A DNA stretch of 25,163 bases from Campylobacteraceae bacterium (lineage in GTDB: Bacteria; Campylobacterota; Campylobacteria; Campylobacterales; Sulfurovaceae). Positions 7,737-14,970 of the stretch are shown piece after piece (position 1 is the first letter of the stretch; the number at the start of each line of letters is the position of its first letter). Made by a program: the position numbers and the translations under genes. The notes beneath the pieces were generated by a model. It saw only the letters and a list, made by a program, of their open reading frames with translations. It had not been told where the DNA came from and ran no database searches. The DNA lies in NCBI GenBank assembly GCA_027023325.1, contig JALVVQ010000303.1:1-25163 (forward strand), given 5' to 3'.

Positions 7737-8266
7737 ACTTTCCCCATAACAAGTTTTTCAATCCACTCCCACTTCCCATACCCGCTGTCAGCATTGATGT
7801 GTCCGGCCTCTTTCAGTACAGTGAGCGGTATATCAAAATGGGTTGCCATCTCATTGGCTTCGGAGAGTGTGATGTAGGGATCATTGTCGGAGACGATGAG
7901 GTGTGCTTCTGCACTGTAAAGATTCTCCGGCAGTGGTGCAGGGTAGAAGTCGTCCAGCCCTTCGATCACGGTATGCCGGCTTGGGGGTGAGACCATAAAG
8001 AGCCTCTGTACAAATATCAGCTCCTCTGCAGCAGCCAGATGAAACCAGAGGGTATTGGCAAGTGAATGGCAGACTACGGTATCGGGCTTGAAGTTGTGCA
8101 GATACCTTAATACTTCTCGTCTCCAGCGGTTGAGGCTGGGAAAATGAGGATGTTGAATGAGGGGAAAGCTGACCGTACCATAGTTTTTGGCGATCTCTGC
8201 GGCTAGTTCTGCCTGCCAGTGCGGGGCATCGGAGCCACCCCAGCCGTGAAGGATTAGGGTTTTCAT
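7733..8266 (-). CDS. RBBP9/YdeN-type alpha/beta serine hydrolase (177 aa)
   Basis: This is a small alpha/beta hydrolase of the RBBP9/YdeN type, a family with few known substrates. The N-terminal strand and oxyanion region read MKTLILHGWGGSDAPHWQ. The nucleophile is S68 in CHSLA (usually GHSLG), the acid is probably D129 in SDNDPY, and the base is H156 in AGHINADSGYG. I chose the ATG at 8266, where the family normally begins; the longer frame to 8323 would read through a palindromic repeat arm and adds the peptide GNRPLRDV, which is not part of the family. The ribosome site is weak (GGGATG). It lies between dxr and tsaD, overlapping tsaD by 4 bases. Its physiological substrate cannot be told from sequence. 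Confidence 0.88.
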   Translation of the reverse strand: MKTLILHGWGGSDAPHWQAELAAEIAKNYGTVSFPLIQHPHFPSLNRWRREVLRYLHNFKPDTVVCHSLANTLWFHLAAAEELIFVQRLFMVSPPSRHTVIEGLDDFYPAPLPENLYSAEAHLIVSDNDPYITLSEANEMATHFDIPLTVLKEAGHINADSGYGKWEWIEKLVMGKV

Positions 8267-8277
8267 GCATACATCCC

Positions 8278-8348
8278 GTAGGGGGCGATTACCATCACAC
8301 CAATATGAATATGTATCCAACAATGGTGCGATGGCAATCGCCCCCTAC
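8278..8348. repeat. Palindromic element, family 1 (paired arms)
   Basis: Two 25-bp arms, 8278-8302 and 8324-8348, are inverted copies with 2 mismatches, separated by 21 bases. The arm consensus begins GTAGGGGGCGATT. A third arm of the family lies at 10291. The TAG in the right arm is the stop codon of dxr; the left arm lies just before the hydrolase start. The RNA would fold into a long hairpin in the dxr-hydrolase gap. Confidence 0.85.
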
Positions 8349-9427
8349 AATGCCGTAGCATAAGTCCTGACCTCGCTATCTATCTCAATAATCTCTTGAA
8401 CATTACCGGCCTTGACATCATGAAACTCCTCATACGCACCCAAGACGATCTCACTCATGCCGAAAAAGGAACATCTTCCTTGCTGAAACTTCTCGATGGC
8501 AATCTCATTGGCAGCATTAACAACGACACCCAGCTGAGGGTTTTTCAAGATATCCTCTTTAATGTCCCAAATGGGGTAACGCGCAGCAGTGATGGGGAGA
8601 AACTCCAGTGCTCCGATTTCCAAGAGATTGACAGGAGGCAGTATCTCCTCTTCGACCTTGCCTCTGAGGGCAAAGGCGATGGGGAGCTTCATATCTACTC
8701 CGGCAAAGTGTGCTGTCGTAGAGCCATCTTTGAACTCTGTAAGGGCATGGATCATGGATTTTTTCTCGATGACTGCATCGATGTTGGAGGTGTCAAAAAG
8801 CCACTTGGCTTCGAGGAGTTCAAAGAGCTTGTTGGTCATCGTGGCAGAGTCTATCGTGATCTTGTTGCCCATTGACCAGTTGGGGTGATTGAGGGCATCG
8901 GTGAAGGTGGCGTCTTTCATCTTTTCTATTTCCCAGTCCCTGAAGGCACCACCACTGGCGGTAATATAAAGCTTGGAGAAAGGGCGTTCTCCTATGAGGT
9001 ACCAGAGTCCGAAATGCTCACTGTCGATAGGAACAATATGTTCCATGTCGATAAATTCCCCTCCCACTACCAGGGATTCTTTGTTTGCCAACGCTACTTT
9101 TTTACCCAGTTCTATGGATTTGAGGGTGGGGGCGAGTCCTGCATAGCCAACCAGTGCATTGACGATAGTAGGACTCTGACACTGCTCCAATAGTGCCAAG
9201 ATGCCTTCTGCACCAGCAAATACATGAGGGTGATTGACCCGCTCTTTGTCAGCGGGATGGGCAATCGCAACATATTTGGGCTTGTGTGTGGCGATCTGCT
9301 GGTTGAGCAGGTCAATATTGCGACCGGCGACCAGTGCCTCTATAGGGATATCGTAGCGCTGGGCTATGAGGAGGGTATTGACCCCGATCGAGCCTGTGGA
9401 GCCTAGGATAGCGATAGATGCTTTCAT
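8345..9427 (-). CDS. dxr: 1-deoxy-D-xylulose 5-phosphate reductoisomerase
   Basis: Dxr (IspC) converts DXP to MEP with NADPH, the committed step of the non-mevalonate isoprenoid pathway. The 360-residue protein has the NADPH-binding GSTGSIG (9-15), ALANKES (112-118), metal ligands D135 and E137 in PIDSEH and E206 in NKLFELLEA, the TASGGAF phosphate site (156-162), and the flexible HPNWSMG loop (181-187). The ATG directly follows the cdsA stop (TAGATG), showing tight coupling. The TAG stop lies inside the end of a palindromic repeat, so the last codons may have been trimmed by the insertion; the active site is unaffected. Identification is secure. Confidence 0.97.
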   Translation of the reverse strand: MKASIAILGSTGSIGVNTLLIAQRYDIPIEALVAGRNIDLLNQQIATHKPKYVAIAHPADKERVNHPHVFAGAEGILALLEQCQSPTIVNALVGYAGLAPTLKSIELGKKVALANKESLVVGGEFIDMEHIVPIDSEHFGLWYLIGERPFSKLYITASGGAFRDWEIEKMKDATFTDALNHPNWSMGNKITIDSATMTNKLFELLEAKWLFDTSNIDAVIEKKSMIHALTEFKDGSTTAHFAGVDMKLPIAFALRGKVEEEILPPVNLLEIGALEFLPITAARYPIWDIKEDILKNPQLGVVVNAANEIAIEKFQQGRCSFFGMSEIVLGAYEEFHDVKAGNVQEIIEIDSEVRTYATAL

Positions 9428-10192
9428 CTAGTATCCAAATGCCTGGAGCAAGATATAGATCACGATGGAGGCAAAGAGATACCCATCGATACGGTCGAGT
9501 GCGCCTCCATGACCTGGGAGAAATGTGCCGCTATCCTTGACGCCTGCCTGTCGCTTGAGATAGCTTTCAAAGAGATCGCCAAATACAGAGCTCACAGAGG
9601 CAAGCAGAGAGATGACCAGTGCAGCAAAAAAGGAGATTTCCAGCAGCGAACTTCCCACCCACGCGCCTAACAGTGTACCCGCAGCAATACCACCAGCGAC
9701 GCCTTCAAGGGTTTTGTTGGGCGAGGTTTCACAGAAAGAGGTCTTGCCTATGGCTTTGCCGGTAAAAAAAGCGCCCACATCTGTCAATGCGACAATAACA
9801 AGCATCCAGACAAGTGCACTCATACCGTATGCTAGATCGAGCATCCAGACAAAAAGCATCCCGGCCGTAGGATAAAGAAGAGGGAGAAAACCCTGTGGCT
9901 CTATCTTTCTCCAGTAGGCCAGTGATCCAGCAAACACTACCAGCGCAAACAGCAGCAAGTCAGAGGTATGAGGGTAAAGTCCTGCAGCAATCCAAAGCAG
10001 TATCGCATAGAGAAAAAGCCGTGTCTCTGTCGCATCAAAGAGCTTGGTGGCTTCATAGAATGCTACGAGATACACCACACCAAAAAAGAGCCAAGTGAGA
10101 AAGTTGTTGTCAATGATACCTACGATACTCACAACAAGCAGCAGTATGCCGGCTGTCTTCCATCGATCTATGTGGTCTGTGATAATTTTCAT
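9428..10192 (-). CDS. cdsA: Phosphatidate cytidylyltransferase
   Basis: CdsA makes CDP-diacylglycerol from phosphatidic acid and CTP in the inner membrane, feeding all phospholipid synthesis. The product (254 residues with this start) is very hydrophobic, with about seven or eight membrane segments. The C-terminal family signature is complete: SYLKRQAGVKDSGTFLPGHG followed by GALDRIDGYLFA, containing the catalytic Asp residues. A further marker is DVGAFFTGKAIGK, followed by SPNKTLEG. I chose the ATG at 10192 because GGAGAA lies 5 bases before it; a GTG at 10207 would place that site inside the gene. It heads an operon with dxr, the hydrolase and tsaD, with a TATAAT promoter upstream. Identification is secure. 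Confidence 0.96.
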   Translation of the reverse strand: MKIITDHIDRWKTAGILLLVVSIVGIIDNNFLTWLFFGVVYLVAFYEATKLFDATETRLFLYAILLWIAAGLYPHTSDLLLFALVVFAGSLAYWRKIEPQGFLPLLYPTAGMLFVWMLDLAYGMSALVWMLVIVALTDVGAFFTGKAIGKTSFCETSPNKTLEGVAGGIAAGTLLGAWVGSSLLEISFFAALVISLLASVSSVFGDLFESYLKRQAGVKDSGTFLPGHGGALDRIDGYLFASIVIYILLQAFGY

Positions 10193-10228
10193 AATTTCTC
10201 CGTACACGATAAATTAATAAATTAGGTG

Positions 10229-10257
10229 ATTATACCATGTGTTTGGTTAGCAGTGTA
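10229..10257 (-). promoter_or_regulatory. Promoter for the cdsA operon
   Basis: TATAAT (10234-10229) lies about 37 bases before the cdsA start. A weak -35 match, TACACT (10257-10252), is 17 bases upstream. The -10 is consensus; the -35 is doubtful, as usual for Campylobacterota. Confidence 0.55.
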
Positions 10258-10266
10258 CCCAATTTT

Positions 10267-10287
10267 AATTTTTAATTTTTAATTTTT
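10267..10287. repeat. Tandem 7-bp repeat (AATTTTT x3)
   Basis: Three perfect AATTTTT units follow a 6-base partial unit (10261-10266), between the cdsA promoter and the palindromic arm at the end of the NFACT gene. This is an AT-rich tract of unknown role; it may be prone to slippage. Confidence 0.8.
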
Positions 10288-10290
10288 ATG

Positions 10291-10315
10291 TGGTGTGATA
10301 GCAATCACCCCCTAC
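10291..10315. repeat. Palindromic element, family 1 (single arm)
   Basis: This 25-bp arm differs at 3 positions from each arm of the element at 8278-8348. Only one arm is present; its would-be partner is replaced by the AATTTTT tandem tract. Its TAG is the stop codon of the NFACT gene. Confidence 0.8.
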
Positions 10316-11709
10316 ACGCGAATTTCTACACCGTCTTTTCTCACCGCGATGGTTTGGTACTTGTCGTACTCTACACTTGAGCCCTCTTGGATCTTGACAA
10401 ATTTTCGCTTGGTGTAGTCGACGAGGTAGTCTCCAGGGCTTTTGGCGGAGAAGTCCACGCAGAGTTTGGCAGCAGCTTCCAGTACTGAGTCAGGGAGGTT
10501 TTGCTTGTCAGTGCGGATAAAGACATGCGACCCTGGAATCTCTCTGGTGTGCATCCAAATATCATTGCCCTTGGCAGCCTGGAGGAGTTTTTGGTTTTCA
10601 TTGCTGTTTCTGCCTACCATGACCTTGTAGTCTTCTATCCAGAAGAGTTCTCCAAAGCGCATCTTCTCCTTTTTTCGCTGTTGTTTTCCGCGTTTTGGGA
10701 CGAGGAGTTCGAGATCATAGAGGGTCGTTGCATTTTCGATGGCATAGAGAATATTCTCATAAAATACTTTTTTGCTCTCCAAATTGTCTCGTTCGATATG
10801 TACATTTTTGGCCTTGCTCTTGGCGCGCTTGGAGAGGTTGAAGTAGTGCTCGCTCATACGATTGACGACTGTGTTTTTGGGCAGGGGGATACTGACTTCT
10901 TTGCCTTCAAAATCATAGGCGTTGAGGACTTTATCGTAGGGTTTGATCTGGTGGAGGTGCGAAAGGATGATATTGGCTTGCTTTTGGTACTTCTGTGATT
11001 CCTGTTCCAGCGTATGGCTGTTAGGTATCTTTTTGAGTGCTTGGCTAATCTTTTGGATTTTCTTGAGGGTAGAAGCTTGTTTGACTTTCTTGGATTCCAT
11101 GAGGCGTTGCTGTTGTTTTTTTGTGTAGATTGCTTCGAGATGGGTGTCGATGGTTTGGGGGTTGAGGGCAGGCACGAGACCTGCCCCTACGGGGGATTTT
11201 GAAATTGTAGGGGTAGGCCTTGTGCCTACCCTCGATTCACGCGCAGGAATCGGCAACAACTCCACCCCCGGCCTAATCACCCGAAAAGAGCTATCCGCAT
11301 CGATATGTCTCAGCGCCTCAATAATCACTTCGTTCTCATCCAGCAAGATAGCATTGGTATTTTTGCCAGTAAACTCCAGCTGCAGGGTGATGCGTTTGTC
11401 TTTGTAGCTACTTTTCGGGGCGAGTTCAAAGCGTAGCACTCTGTCATCATTGGGTGTAGTAATATTGATGAGCTTGGAGGCAGAGACTAATGTATGCAGT
11501 AGAGTATCAAAAGGAGCGTTAAACCCCTGTAAAGGTCTTTGAGATGGGGCTTTGTAGGCATGACTATGCCCTCTGATCAGGTTGAAAAAGTAGGTATGCG
11601 TCTTGTCAAAAGAGAGCTCGATAGTGTTGTTCTCTACCCGTCTGGCTCTGGTGATGAAATTGAACTCTTTGAGGCGTGCAGCAATGGTTTGTAGTTCGTG
11701 TAGTTTCAT
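10312..11709 (-). CDS. NFACT family protein (RqcH/fibronectin-binding-like), with repeat-derived insertion
   Basis: NFACT proteins such as bacterial RqcH bind obstructed large ribosomal subunits and recruit Ala-tRNA for C-terminal alanine tailing in ribosome quality control. They were first annotated as fibronectin-binding proteins. The 465 residues show an NFACT-N domain (about 1-155) with the Asp89-Arg90 pair matching the tRNA-recruiting DR motif of RqcH, a coiled coil (about 195-330), and a C-terminal NFACT-R domain (KGNDIWMHTREIPGSHVFIR). It is shorter than Firmicute RqcH (about 570), as I would expect in this phylum. Residues about 159-182 (SRVGTRPTPTISKSPVGAG and on) come from a palindromic repeat inserted in frame at the domain boundary. 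I chose the ATG at 11709 (MKLHELQTIA); the longer frame is translated repeat (AFPRRAWERE). The stop is also from a repeat. Confidence 0.88.
   Translation of the reverse strand: MKLHELQTIAARLKEFNFITRARRVENNTIELSFDKTHTYFFNLIRGHSHAYKAPSQRPLQGFNAPFDTLLHTLVSASKLINITTPNDDRVLRFELAPKSSYKDKRITLQLEFTGKNTNAILLDENEVIIEALRHIDADSSFRVIRPGVELLPIPARESRVGTRPTPTISKSPVGAGLVPALNPQTIDTHLEAIYTKKQQQRLMESKKVKQASTLKKIQKISQALKKIPNSHTLEQESQKYQKQANIILSHLHQIKPYDKVLNAYDFEGKEVSIPLPKNTVVNRMSEHYFNLSKRAKSKAKNVHIERDNLESKKVFYENILYAIENATTLYDLELLVPKRGKQQRKKEKMRFGELFWIEDYKVMVGRNSNENQKLLQAAKGNDIWMHTREIPGSHVFIRTDKQNLPDSVLEAAAKLCVDFSAKSPGDYLVDYTKRKFVKIQEGSSVEYDKYQTIAVRKDGVEIRV
11164..11233. repeat. Palindromic element, family 2, inside the NFACT gene
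   Basis: Two 27-bp arms, 11164-11190 and 11207-11233, form an inverted repeat with 4 mismatches around a 16-base centre. The arms carry GGCAGGCACGAGACCTGCCC-like sequence. It lies wholly within the NFACT coding frame and is translated without a stop. Confidence 0.88.
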
Positions 11710-11726
11710 GAATGAGCCCTTTGGCT

Positions 11727-11839
11727 CTCGTTCCCATGCTCTGCGTGGGAATGCATAGTGCAACCTGATAATACATATATAAAATTGTAAAATATTCCAA
11801 AGATTTGTATGCATTCCCGCCGAGGACGGTGGGAACGAG
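11727..11839. repeat. Palindromic element, family 3 (two inverted copies)
   Basis: Copies at 11727-11757 and 11808-11839 are inverted relative to each other and share CTCGTTCCC and GGGAATGCATA ends; each is itself an imperfect palindrome (TTCCCA...TGGGAA). The centre differs between copies. The 50-base AT-rich spacer may hold the NFACT promoter. The element fills most of the gap between the divergent NFACT and leuC genes. Confidence 0.85.
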
Positions 11840-11883
11840 GTTTGATTTCTTGTTTGTGGAATTTTAGCATAAATTTATTTCGA

Positions 11884-11889
11884 TATAAT
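11884..11889 (+). promoter_or_regulatory. -10 box (TATAAT) for leuC
   Basis: GATATAATG lies 32 bases before the leuC ATG, preceded by an AT-rich stretch with T tracts but no good -35. This fits the usual sigma-70 promoter style of the phylum. Confidence 0.6.
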
Positions 11890-11921
11890 GCACCTGATAC
11901 CTAAGACAACAGGACAGTACC

Positions 11922-13208
11922 ATGAAACAAACTATTACAGAAAAAATCTTTTCAGAGCATGCAGGCAGAGCGGTGCAGGCGGGCGAGATCGTCAGAGTGC
12001 CGATTGATATGACGATTGGCAATGATATTACCACACCTATCTCTATCAGGGCATTCGAGGAGAGTGGGGCGACAGCGCTGGCCAACCCCGATGCCTTTGC
12101 GATCGTCATGGACCACTATATCCCAGCCAAAGATATCGCTTCTGCCAATCAGGCCAAGATCAGCCGTGACTTTGCGTATAAGCATGACCTGAAGTACTTT
12201 TTTGATGAAAAAGACATGGGGATCGAGCATGCATTGCTTCCTGAAAAAGGCTTGGTAATCCCAGGAGATGTGATTATCGGTGCAGACAGTCATACCTGTA
12301 CACATGGGGCACTGGGTGCTTTCAGTACCGGAATGGGGAGTACAGATATCAGCTTTGCGATTATCACCGGTGGCAACTGGTTCAAAGTCCCGGAGTCGAT
12401 CAAAGTGGAGCTTGTTGGTAAGCCGGGAGAGCATATCTACGGCAAAGATATCATTCTGGAGCTGATCCGTATCCTAGGAGTGGATGGCGCGCTGTATAAA
12501 GCGATTGAATTTACCGGAGACGGTGCGCAGTATCTAGGGATGGCGGATCGTTTCTCTATGTGTAACATGGCGATCGAAGCAGGCGCCAAGAGCGGTATCT
12601 TTGCGGTAGACGAGATCTCGCAGGCCTATCTCGATGAGCGGGCAGAGGCCAATGGTGGTTTGAGATCAGAGCCAAAGATTCATGCCTCTGATGCGGATGC
12701 CGTCTATTGTCAAGAGATTACGATCGATATGGCAGCGCTCTCTCCCGTGATTGCGTATCCTTTCCTTCCAAGTAATGGTAAGCCTATGGAGCAGGCAGTT
12801 TCTGATGATATCAAGATCGATCAGGTGATGATCGGCTCTTGTACCAATGGGCGTATTGAAGATTTGCGCATTGCAGCAGCGATCATGAAAGGCAATCGGG
12901 TTGCCAGGCACACCCGCATGATCGTTACGCCTGCGACGCAAAAGATCTTTTTGCAGGCACAGGATGAGGGACTCATGGATATCCTCATCACTGCTGGTGC
13001 TGTGGTCTCCAATCCTACCTGTGGCGCCTGTCTGGGAGGTTATATGGGCATCCTAGGCGATGGAGAGCGTTGTGTGGCGACGACCAACCGCAACTTCGTC
13101 GGCCGTATGGGAGCCAGAACCTCTGAGATCTACCTCGCCAACTCAGCAGTTGCTGCAGCATCGGCAATTGCAGGGAAAATTGTTGACCCTAGAGTGGCGC
13201 AAATATAG
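11922..13208 (+). CDS. leuC: 3-isopropylmalate dehydratase large subunit
   Basis: LeuC, with LeuD, isomerises 2- to 3-isopropylmalate in leucine synthesis using a [4Fe-4S] cluster. The 428-residue length fits the shorter, archaeal-like LeuC/HacA group rather than the ~466-residue E. coli type, so homoaconitase-like activity cannot be wholly excluded. Cluster ligands are C307 in GSCTNGR, and C367 and C370 in NPTCGACLGG. Other family features are the N-terminal TEKIFSEHAG, the GADSHTCTHGALGAFSTGMG segment (120-139), and the C-terminal NRNFVGRMGA followed by YLANSAVAAASAI. The ATG has an AGGACAG site. leuD is not adjacent; the next gene is a surface protein. No strong terminator follows. Confidence 0.94.
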   Translation: MKQTITEKIFSEHAGRAVQAGEIVRVPIDMTIGNDITTPISIRAFEESGATALANPDAFAIVMDHYIPAKDIASANQAKISRDFAYKHDLKYFFDEKDMGIEHALLPEKGLVIPGDVIIGADSHTCTHGALGAFSTGMGSTDISFAIITGGNWFKVPESIKVELVGKPGEHIYGKDIILELIRILGVDGALYKAIEFTGDGAQYLGMADRFSMCNMAIEAGAKSGIFAVDEISQAYLDERAEANGGLRSEPKIHASDADAVYCQEITIDMAALSPVIAYPFLPSNGKPMEQAVSDDIKIDQVMIGSCTNGRIEDLRIAAAIMKGNRVARHTRMIVTPATQKIFLQAQDEGLMDILITAGAVVSNPTCGACLGGYMGILGDGERCVATTNRNFVGRMGARTSEIYLANSAVAAASAIAGKIVDPRVAQI

Positions 13209-13312
13209 CTATATTTTCTCTCTACTCCTCCTTGTCCCCTATGAGATAAGGAGAAAACCCCTCAAAATTTAAAAATATATTAGAAAATATGAATTTTTGA
13301 CTTTATTTATGT

Positions 13313-13318
13313 TATAAT
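13313..13318 (+). promoter_or_regulatory. -10 box (TATAAT) for the surface-protein block
   Basis: TTATGTTATAATGG lies 33 bases before the first surface gene, downstream of a very AT-rich stretch. A TTGACT is present, but only 10 bases upstream, so it is not a proper -35. This is the likely start of transcription for the block to 25118. Confidence 0.55.
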
Positions 13319-13351
13319 GGTGACTATTTAATACATGATAGTCAGGATGAG

Positions 13352-14290
13352 ATGCAAAAAGTAGTGGTACTTTTTTTACTGTTGTGGGGACTTGGAATGA
13401 CCCAAATCCATGCAAAAGGTACACTGGCAGGTACTGCGATACAGAACAGTGCCAATATCCATTATTCCATTGGTGGAACAGATCAGAATCTGACAAGCAA
13501 CACGGACAGTTTTGTTGTGGACAAGATCGTGGATCTTGATCTCAACTGGCAGGATGGCGCGGCGGTAGAGGTCTCCTCGGGAGAGCAGTCGCGTGTTTTG
13601 ACATTTTTGCTGAGTAACCTTGGCAATGGAGAGGATGATTTCAATATTACCTACGAACATAATGCCACAGACTCTCAGTTTACACCCACAGCCACACCTA
13701 GCATCTATCAAGACAGTAATGGAAACGGTCTCTTTGACCCTGACACAGATATCGAGGTCAGTAGTCTCACCCTTTCTGCAGATGCCAATATGACGCTTTT
13801 CATTGTCTCAGATATCCCACCTGATGCAGAGGCAGGTGCGCGCTCTTATGATGGCATCTTGGCTGTCTCACAGAGCCTCTCTGCAGTAGGTGCAGATCGT
13901 CAAATAGAGGTCGATACTGTGGTACGCACCAAGCAGGATAGGGATCAGGGTGCCTACCAAATCTTTGACTATTGGCTGGAGAGCCACAAGTCTACTGTTG
14001 TACATAGCGATGACAACCAGACCCATACCGGTACGCATATCACCTATACGATCACCGCTATTATCGGAGGCAATGCTGAGGGAAAGACAATCACGGCAGT
14101 ATGGGTACATGACCTGATCCCTTCTGGAACAGTGTACCTGCCGGGGACAATGAAGCTAGACGGGGTATCTTTGACTGATGCAGCAGATGGTGATGCCGGA
14201 GCCTTTATTTCAAACAGAGTTGATATTCATATTGGAACGCTTAGCGGTACCACACCGCGAAAGGTACAGTTTGATGTACAGGTACAGTAA
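13352..14290 (+). CDS. Exported DUF11-like protein (312 aa), surface block gene 1
   Basis: A signal peptide (MQKVVVLFLLLWGLGMTQIHA, about 1-21) marks it for export. Residues 24-60 (AGTAIQNSANIHYSIGGTDQ, then SNTDSFVVDK) form a module also found at the N-termini of the 383-aa and 1649-aa proteins of the block. The middle is beta-rich and holds a possible calcium-binding loop, DSNGNGLFDPDTD (121-133). Residues about 215-312 are DUF11-like: GTHITYTITAIIGG, then VWVHDLIPSGTVYLPGT. DUF11 domains are Ig-like folds common in bacterial surface proteins. No cysteines and no cell-wall anchor are visible. An AGGATGAG site precedes the ATG. The next gene starts 38 bases later. A structural or adhesive role is likely, but unproven. 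Confidence 0.85.
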   Translation: MQKVVVLFLLLWGLGMTQIHAKGTLAGTAIQNSANIHYSIGGTDQNLTSNTDSFVVDKIVDLDLNWQDGAAVEVSSGEQSRVLTFLLSNLGNGEDDFNITYEHNATDSQFTPTATPSIYQDSNGNGLFDPDTDIEVSSLTLSADANMTLFIVSDIPPDAEAGARSYDGILAVSQSLSAVGADRQIEVDTVVRTKQDRDQGAYQIFDYWLESHKSTVVHSDDNQTHTGTHITYTITAIIGGNAEGKTITAVWVHDLIPSGTVYLPGTMKLDGVSLTDAADGDAGAFISNRVDIHIGTLSGTTPRKVQFDVQVQ

Positions 14291-14328
14291 TATGTTTGAT
14301 GAAACACAACTTAAAACAAAGGATAAAA

Positions 14329-14817
14329 ATGATTAAAAAAATATTAGTGATATGTGCAGCCTCTCTTTTAATGACAGCAAGTGTAGAAGCAGAACAGCCA
14401 TCACCCGTCAGCATGGCAACACACTCTTATCAGTTGACTGTGGTCAAGGACAAACAGGGAAAACCTGTCAAAAAATGGCTCAAAGCCTCCAAGGTCGTCC
14501 CTGGTACAGTCGTCAAGTATGTCGATACGATCACCAATGATACAGATGAGATACTGACAGATGCCAGGGTTTCCAACCCGATCAATGAAAACCTCTTGTT
14601 TGTAGAGGGGTCGGCTGCTTCTGAAGCAAAGTTTTCGGTGAAGTATTCAGTGGATGGGGGCAAGCATTATGGTTTGCCTGCCCAGCTGTTCGTGGTCGGT
14701 AAGGACAAAAAGAAGCATCAGGCGCAGGCCAAAGACTATAATGCTATCGAATTTGTAGTAGCCCAAGTACCAGCACATAGCAAGGTGGATGTCTCGTTCA
14801 AGGTAAAGTTGAAGTAG
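14329..14817 (+). CDS. Small exported DUF11-like protein (162 aa), surface block gene 2
   Basis: The signal peptide is MIKKILVICAASLLMTASVEA (1-21). The mature part is basically a single DUF11-like Ig-type domain: VVPGTVVKYVDTITNDTDEI (57-76), then VSNPINENLLFVEGSAASEA, corresponding to the usual pattern of a glycine-containing turn, a Y-T-x-T-x-T-N strand and a DPLP-like loop. There are no cysteines, and the protein is Lys-rich. The ATG at 14329 has AAAGGA 6 bases upstream; a longer frame from a TTG at 14296 would bury that site and lacks the signal-peptide start. It may be a periplasmic or surface subunit working with its larger DUF11 neighbours. An inverted repeat begins one base after its stop. 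Confidence 0.82.
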   Translation: MIKKILVICAASLLMTASVEAEQPSPVSMATHSYQLTVVKDKQGKPVKKWLKASKVVPGTVVKYVDTITNDTDEILTDARVSNPINENLLFVEGSAASEAKFSVKYSVDGGKHYGLPAQLFVVGKDKKKHQAQAKDYNAIEFVVAQVPAHSKVDVSFKVKLK

Positions 14818-14818
14818 T

Positions 14819-14889
14819 CCTTCGACAGGCTCAGGAACCCAGTCCTAGCTCATAGAGAGCAAAGATACGGTGCCTGAGCCTGTCGAAGG
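14819..14889. repeat. Palindromic element, family 4, after surface gene 2
   Basis: CCTTCGACAGGCTCAGG (14819-14835) is a perfect 17-bp inverted repeat of 14873-14889, with a 37-base loop. It starts one base after the preceding TAG. The transcript would fold into a strong hairpin without a T tract, which could attenuate or process the message between genes 2 and 3 of the block. Confidence 0.88.
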
Positions 14890-14970
14890 CAGACAGATAG
14901 CAAAAAAAGAGGCACAGCGCTCCCCGTCATGGGGGTGATGGGAAGCAACCTCAAAAACAAGGAGAAAATG

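Noticed and set aside
8267..8323. N-terminal extension of the serine hydrolase to an upstream ATG
   Set aside because: The added 19 residues are translated largely from a palindromic repeat arm, and the family normally begins at MKTLILHGWGG.
11710..11814. N-terminal extension of the NFACT protein by 35 residues
   Set aside because: It reads through a palindromic element (AFPRRAWERE); the family begins at MKLHELQ.
13201..13216. 16-bp perfect palindrome at the leuC stop (AAATATAGCTATATTT) as a terminator
   Set aside because: It has no loop, no GC pairs and no T tract, so a stable RNA hairpin is unlikely.
13297..13302. TTGACT as a -35 box for the surface block
   Set aside because: It is only 10 bases from the TATAAT box; a working -35 needs about 17.
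8278..14889. Palindromic repeats as a CRISPR array
   Set aside because: The repeats belong to different families, are inverted rather than direct, and have no regular spacers or cas genes nearby.
14934..14947. GGGGGTGATGGGAAG as another family 1 repeat arm
   Set aside because: The match is limited to about 10 G-rich bases and does not extend into the rest of the 25-bp arm.
14929..14967. Upstream ATG for the 383-aa surface protein
   Set aside because: It would place 14 polar residues before the signal peptide and bury the AAGGAG site, which is well placed for 14968/14971.
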